In this document: positions 55,528 to 64,000 of the stretch, one piece after another
Layout: every line of letters starts with the position of its first letter
Numbering within the stretch: the first letter of the stretch is position 1
Source of the DNA: Luidia sarsii
Lineage: Eukaryota; Echinodermata; Asteroidea; Paxillosida; Luidiidae
Length of the DNA: 64,000 nt
Direction: 5' to 3'
NCBI GenBank assembly: GCA_949987565.1
Contig: OX465115.1
Coordinates: 6,908,566-6,972,565 of the forward strand
Notes under the pieces: generated by a model
What the model was told of the DNA's origin: nothing
What the model saw: the letters and a program-made list of their open reading frames with translations, nothing else
The model's database searches: none
Program-made: the position numbers and the translations under genes

Positions 55528-56043
55528 GACACTCCCGCAACAACAACAACAACGGCTCTTATCAGAGCCACCACAACTTCCTGAAAAGAGAAATGTAGAC
55601 AACGTCACTCTCATTATTTTAAGCTATAATTTAAACGTACTTATATATAAGGTCTAACCATGAATAGTTTGTCAAATAACGATAACATTTGAACAAGCTG
55701 TTTGATAGTTTCCAAGAGTCCACTTCCGATGTGTGATTGTCCAACGATATCCGTGATTATACTAGCCGACAGTCTATACAGGCCAGCCACATATAGAGTA
55801 AAGTTATAACGAGACACTATTACTTTAGATTACTATATATTTGCATCCATTTTCTTTTCATTAAGATTTAAATTTGTTCTCGAATTTTGTGAGTGTAGGC
55901 CTAATTGGCACAGAGCTCTGGTAAGACATTGGGGCGCGAATTGTGGGATATGATCAGTGAAGCGTCCGGCTGGAAACGTCCAATCAGATCGCAATCAATT
56001 GTTCTTGCTGAAGCCCCGTAATGCTCTCCCAGTGGGCTTATAA

Positions 56044-56517
<474 letters not shown>

Positions 56518-57288
56518 GCGGACAAGCACACAATTCAAACTAAACGGCTCTTTTCAGAGCCATCAAACTTTCCCAAAAGAGATTGTATAACATGTCGCCG
56601 TCATCAACGATTCCTCATTCAGTAGTTATTCATTGTCTATACAATAAATTATACTTAGCCTACTAATGCAACCTGTATAATTATTATTATTACCGATAAC
56701 TTTTTCACAGTAAGCGACATATAGTTCGCGTTCCCGTTACAACTACGCGCTGCGTCGTTCGTGCCTGGCCGTTCCGGTCATAACGTGGGGCGCCCTCACT
56801 GGACCGAACGGATCCAATCCCACCGAGCCAATCCATTCGCCACATTTGCAAGTAGTCCACTTTTCACGGCCGATTTCGTGCAGACCACTCTCCGCTTGCA
56901 GACCGGACTTGCACAGTTTCTCCGCTCTGGTATCTTTGGACAATACTTCCACGACGCAGCGAAGATCGTCCACTCTAACCAAAAAAGTTGTCTTCGTCAT
57001 TGACAGATCCATGTATAATTTCCAGGCCAATCGGTCGTTTCCAAAAAAGAAAAGAAAAGGGAATCATCATTATTTTGTATGCAGTCCCAAAATGCCCGTG
57101 TATGGATATTAACCACTTCTTCCAAGGAATCTACAAGGAGGTTTCGTAGTCGACTGCGCGCGTGTCTTGGCGCCAAATAGAACAATGGGACGGATGATCA
57201 GAATCCAGTCACAAAGCTTTAAAAGCCAGCCCTTGTTGCTGGTCAACCATACGATCGCCACTCTCAGATCACAACACACGGAATCATC

Positions 57289-57660
57289 ATGCCTCCTAAA
57301 GCTAGCGGAAAAGGTCAGAAGAAGGCCGGAGCTCCCAAAGCTCCTCTTGGCACGGACAAGAAGAAGCGGCGCCATCGGCGCAAGGAGAGCTACGGCATCT
57401 ACATTTACAAGGTCATGAAGCAGGTGCACCCCGACACTGGAATTTCAAGCCGCGCCATGACTATCATGAACAGCTTCGTCAATGATATCTTTGAAAGAAT
57501 CTCAGGAGAGGCATCTCGTCTGGCACTCTACAACAAGAAGTCGACCATCACCAGCCGAGAGATCCAAACTGCAGTGCGTCTACTCCTGCCAGGGGAGCTT
57601 GCCAAGCACGCAGTCAGCGAGGGCACGAAGGCCGTCACCAAGTATACAACTTCGAAGTAG
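57289..57660 (+). CDS. H2B: Histone H2B, unit 15
   Basis: The protein is identical to unit 1. TATA-like box at 57218-57225, stem-loop at 57685-57700. Confidence 0.99.
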   Translation: MPPKASGKGQKKAGAPKAPLGTDKKKRRHRRKESYGIYIYKVMKQVHPDTGISSRAMTIMNSFVNDIFERISGEASRLALYNKKSTITSREIQTAVRLLLPGELAKHAVSEGTKAVTKYTTSK

Positions 57661-58260
57661 TCCAGAAGACACCATTAACCAAACGGCTCTCTTCAGAGCC
57701 ACCACATTTTCAAAAAAGAGATCAAGTGAACAATTTCGTCTTCCAATTCGATTTCGTTTGATTAACTGTTAAAATTTTCAATCACTAAGATTTACTCCTT
57801 GAGTTATATGATTTACGGTAACATGTAACCGTCAAAACAAAAAATTAATTGAGGTTTCTTGGGTAAAAATGTTGAGACCTGGAGTTTATAATTATAGGAC
57901 AGAGTCCACACAATTAATGTGTGTAAGAGCATAATATACGCGACACATTGGGACAAACATCAGAGAACTTTTCTTTCCTTTTTCACAGAAGCCTATAGCG
58001 TATACTTCTAGTCACTCCGTTCAATTCGACAACCGGGTGAACTTACAAATTAATATCAGGAAATGGTGGCCAAACAGAAAGATCTTTTGAGATTGACGCG
58101 TTTGTCTTACGAAAAAGGCAGCGCCACCACCGTTGCGGGCCGACCGAAGTTATCCAGCCGTGAGTGATGACCGCGACGTGATTGGCTAACCGCCGATCCC
58201 TCAGAGCTCTATAAGTATTCTGAACTAATCAGTCAACTGCATTCACAGCACTTGAGCTGA

Positions 58261-58683
<423 letters not shown>

Positions 58684-59403
58684 GGAAGACACCGACCGAG
58701 TTCCAAAATTAACCCAAACGGCTCTGACGGAGCCACCACATATTCACTAAGAGACGATTGCACACACTGTCTGCCGATCTGTTCCTCAATGTTTCGTTGT
58801 TGTTGTTGTTGTTGTTGTTGTCTGTTTGCCATCGATATTATTTCTGCCCCATGATGAGATAATTAGCCCCCTGAACCAGGATATAGGCCCCTATCATAAA
58901 ATAATGATAATTTATTGCGTCGTTCGAACCTGTGCCCAGATAGACGGGAGATAAGGACTATTATAACTCATGAAATGGTAAAAAAAGATATTAAAAAAAA
59001 ACACATCTTGAAAAACATAGCTTTTTGTTTTTTTCTTGTACATGCCCTGTAGTACAGTAAAGTATCTTCATCTAATATAAAAAAAACGCATAATTATGCT
59101 ATTCGGTTGCCTCTCTACATTAATTATAATCATGATTGAGTAATACGCGCGTTTGGATACGGTAGTCTCCCATTCTGCGCGCGTTTCTGTGGCTCATTGT
59201 GTTAGGATAATCCCCCATTCCGCGCGTTTATGGGCACGCACGCATTGTGTGCTGATAATCCTTTTTTTCGCGCGTTTTTTGGGAGGAAGATGCACGCATA
59301 TTACGGCGTCAGGCAAGTGTGACCGCCAGTGACTGCGTTTGCGTCCGCAATAATAATACAAGGCTCGACTCCCAGCACTCGACTCGCCACATTCACCTTG
59401 TGA

Positions 59404-59736
<333 letters not shown>

Positions 59737-60252
59737 GACACTCCCGCAACAACAACAACAACGGCTCTTATCAGAGCCACCACAACTTCCTGAAAAGAGA
59801 AATGTAGACAACGTCACTCTCATTATTTTAAGCTATAATTTAAACGTACTTATATATAAGGTCTAACCATGAATAGTTTGTCAAATAACGATAACATTTG
59901 AACAAGCTGTTTGATAGTTTCCAAGAGTCCACTTCCGATGTGTGATTGTCCAACGATATCCGTGATTATACTAGCCGACAGTCTATACAGGCCAGCCACA
60001 TATAGAGTAAAGTTATAACGAGACACTATTACTTTAGATTACTATATATTTGCATCCATTTTCTTTTCATTAAGATTTAAATTTGTTCTCGAATTTTGTG
60101 AGTGTAGGCCTAATTGGCACAGAGCTCTGGTAAGACATTGGGGCGCGAATTGTGGGATATGATCAGTGAAGCGTCCGGCTGGAAACGTCCAATCAGATCG
60201 CAATCAATTGTTCTTGCTGAAGCCCCGTAATGCTCTCCCAGTGGGCTTATAA

Positions 60253-60726
<474 letters not shown>

Positions 60727-61497
60727 GCGGACAAGCACACAATTCAAACTAAACGGCTCTTTTCAGAGCCATCAAACTTTCCCAAAAGAGATTGTATAAC
60801 ATGTCGCCGTCATCAACGATTCCTCATTCAGTAGTTATTCATTGTCTATACAATAAATTATACTTAGCCTACTAATGCAACCTGTATAATTATTATTATT
60901 ACCGATAACTTTTTCACAGTAAGCGACATATAGTTCGCGTTCCCGTTACAACTACGCGCTGCGTCGTTCGTGCCTGGCCGTTCCGGTCATAACGTGGGGC
61001 GCCCTCACTGGACCGAACGGATCCAATCCCACCGAGCCAATCCATTCGCCACATTTGCAAGTAGTCCACTTTTCACGGCCGATTTCGTGCAGACCACTCT
61101 CCGCTTGCAGACCGGACTTGCACAGTTTCTCCGCTCTGGTATCTTTGGACAATACTTCCACGACGCAGCGAAGATCGTCCACTCTAACCAAAAAAGTTGT
61201 CTTCGTCATTGACAGATCCATGTATAATTTCCAGGCCAATCGGTCGTTTCCAAAAAAGAAAAGAAAAGGGAATCATCATTATTTTGTATGCAGTCCCAAA
61301 ATGCCCGTGTATGGATATTAACCACTTCTTCCAAGGAATCTACAAGGAGGTTTCGTAGTCGACTGCGCGCGTGTCTTGGCGCCAAATAGAACAATGGGAC
61401 GGATGATCAGAATCCAGTCACAAAGCTTTAAAAGCCAGCCCTTGTTGCTGGTCAACCATACGATCGCCACTCTCAGATCACAACACACGGAATCATC

Positions 61498-61869
61498 ATG
61501 CCTCCTAAAGCTAGCGGAAAAGGTCAGAAGAAGGCCGGAGCTCCCAAAGCTCCTCTTGGCACGGACAAGAAGAAGCGGCGCCATCGGCGCAAGGAGAGCT
61601 ACGGCATCTACATTTACAAGGTCATGAAGCAGGTGCACCCCGACACTGGAATTTCAAGCCGCGCCATGACTATCATGAACAGCTTCGTCAATGATATCTT
61701 TGAAAGAATCTCAGGAGAGGCATCTCGTCTGGCACTCTACAACAAGAAGTCGACCATCACCAGCCGAGAGATCCAAACTGCAGTGCGTCTACTCCTGCCA
61801 GGGGAGCTTGCCAAGCACGCAGTCAGCGAGGGCACGAAGGCCGTCACCAAGTATACAACTTCGAAGTAG
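61498..61869 (+). CDS. H2B: Histone H2B, unit 16
   Basis: The protein is identical to unit 1. TATA-like box at 61427-61434, stem-loop at 61894-61909. Confidence 0.99.
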   Translation: MPPKASGKGQKKAGAPKAPLGTDKKKRRHRRKESYGIYIYKVMKQVHPDTGISSRAMTIMNSFVNDIFERISGEASRLALYNKKSTITSREIQTAVRLLLPGELAKHAVSEGTKAVTKYTTSK

Positions 61870-62469
61870 TCCAGAAGACACCATTAACCAAACGGCTCTC
61901 TTCAGAGCCACCACATTTTCAAAAAAGAGATCAAGTGAACAATTTCGTCTTCCAATTCGATTTCGTTTGATTAACTGTTAAAATTTTCAATCACTAAGAT
62001 TTACTCCTTGAGTTATATGATTTACGGTAACATGTAACCGTCAAAACAAAAAATTAATTGAGGTTTCTTGGGTAAAAATGTTGAGACCTGGAGTTTATAA
62101 TTATAGGACAGAGTCCACACAATTAATGTGTGTAAGAGCATAATATACGCGACACATTGGGACAAACATCAGAGAACTTTTCTTTCCTTTTTCACAGAAG
62201 CCTATAGCGTATACTTCTAGTCACTCCGTTCAATTCGACAACCGGGTGAACTTACAAATTAATATCAGGAAATGGTGGCCAAACAGAAAGATCTTTTGAG
62301 ATTGACGCGTTTGTCTTACGAAAAAGGCAGCGCCACCACCGTTGCGGGCCGACCGAAGTTATCCAGCCGTGAGTGATGACCGCGACGTGATTGGCTAACC
62401 GCCGATCCCTCAGAGCTCTATAAGTATTCTGAACTAATCAGTCAACTGCATTCACAGCACTTGAGCTGA

Positions 62470-62892
<423 letters not shown>

Positions 62893-63612
62893 GGAAGACA
62901 CCGACCGAGTTCCAAAATTAACCCAAACGGCTCTGACGGAGCCACCACATATTCACTAAGAGACGATTGCACACACTGTCTGCCGATCTGTTCCTCAATG
63001 TTTCGTTGTTGTTGTTGTTGTTGTTGTTGTCTGTTTGCCATCGATATTATTTCTGCCCCATGATGAGATAATTAGCCCCCTGAACCAGGATATAGGCCCC
63101 TATCATAAAATAATGATAATTTATTGCGTCGTTCGAACCTGTGCCCAGATAGACGGGAGATAAGGACTATTATAACTCATGAAATGGTAAAAAAAAATAT
63201 TAAAAAAAAACACATCTTGAAAAACATAGCTTTTTGTTTTTTTCTTGTACATGCCCTGTAGTACAGTAAAGTATCTTCATCTGATATAAAAAAAACGCAT
63301 AATTATGCTATTCGGTTGCCTCTCTACATTAATTATAATCATGATTGAGTAATACGCGCGTTTGGATACGGTAGTCTCCCATTCTGCGCGCGTTTCTGTG
63401 GCTCATTGTGTTAGGATAATCCCCCATTCCGCGCGTTTATGGGCACGCACGCATTGTGTGCTGATAATCCTTTTTTTCGCGCGTTTTTTGGGAGGAAGAT
63501 GCACGCATATTACGGCGTCAGGCAAGTGTGACCGCCAGTGACTGCGTTTGCGTCCGCAATAATAATACAAGGCTCGACTCCCAGCACTCGACTCGCCACA
63601 TTCACCTTGTGA

Positions 63613-63945
<333 letters not shown>

Positions 63946-64000
63946 GACACTCCCGCAACAACAACAACAACGGCTCTTATCAGAGCCACCACAACTTCCT

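Overview
The window is a tandem array of replication-dependent core histone genes from an animal nuclear genome. A head-to-tail unit of about 4,209 bp repeats from the first base to the last. Fifteen units are seen from their arbitrary left edge onward (two of them heavily shortened), and a sixteenth is cut by the window end just after H4. Every full unit carries four intronless genes on the + strand in the order H2B, H2A, H4, H3. No linker histone H1 gene was found in any spacer on either strand.

The eukaryotic assignment rests on the four histone-fold proteins, the TATA and CCAAT boxes, and the histone-type 3' ends (stem-loop plus purine-rich downstream element, no poly(A) signal next to the gene). 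Protein details point to an invertebrate deuterostome, most like echinoderms. These are the H2B N-terminus [14 protein letters not shown] and the [20 protein letters not shown] stretch, H4 with Cys73, and H3 with FKTELRFQ. This is an inference from remembered family patterns, and the species cannot be named from the sequence alone.

Layout of the reference unit (1-4209): H2B promoter (CCAAT, a perfect E2F-type palindrome, TATA) and H2B at 351-722; an AT-rich spacer with two inverted repeats; H2A promoter and H2A at 1368-1745; an AT-rich spacer with a (GTT)8 tract; an H4 promoter built from four degenerate CGCGCGTTT modules and H4 at 2487-2798; an AT-rich spacer with an octamer motif; H3 promoter and H3 at 3378-3788; then a spacer with a GC-richer island of unknown role leading to the next H2B. 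The four products assemble into the nucleosome core: an (H3-H4)2 tetramer plus two H2A-H2B dimers.

Units are nearly identical, as expected from concerted evolution, but four carry disabling deletions. H2A of unit 2 has a 19-bp frameshifting deletion. H3 of unit 6 has a 38-bp frameshifting deletion. H2A of unit 11 has lost 348 bp including its stem-loop. Unit 12 has lost 1,588 bp, removing most of H2B and all of H2A, with 9 bp of filler. Intact open genes in the window are 15 H2B, 13 H2A, 16 H4 and 14 H3. Single-residue variants include H3 K14M (unit 7), H3 A95V (unit 5), H2B N65S (unit 10), H2B D66N (unit 13), H2A G99S (unit 10) and H2A Y39F (unit 15). All 16 H4 proteins are identical. The most unusual array-wide feature is the H2A 3' stem-loop, which is 15 nt rather than the usual 16 and lacks the normal 6-bp stem with 4-nt loop.
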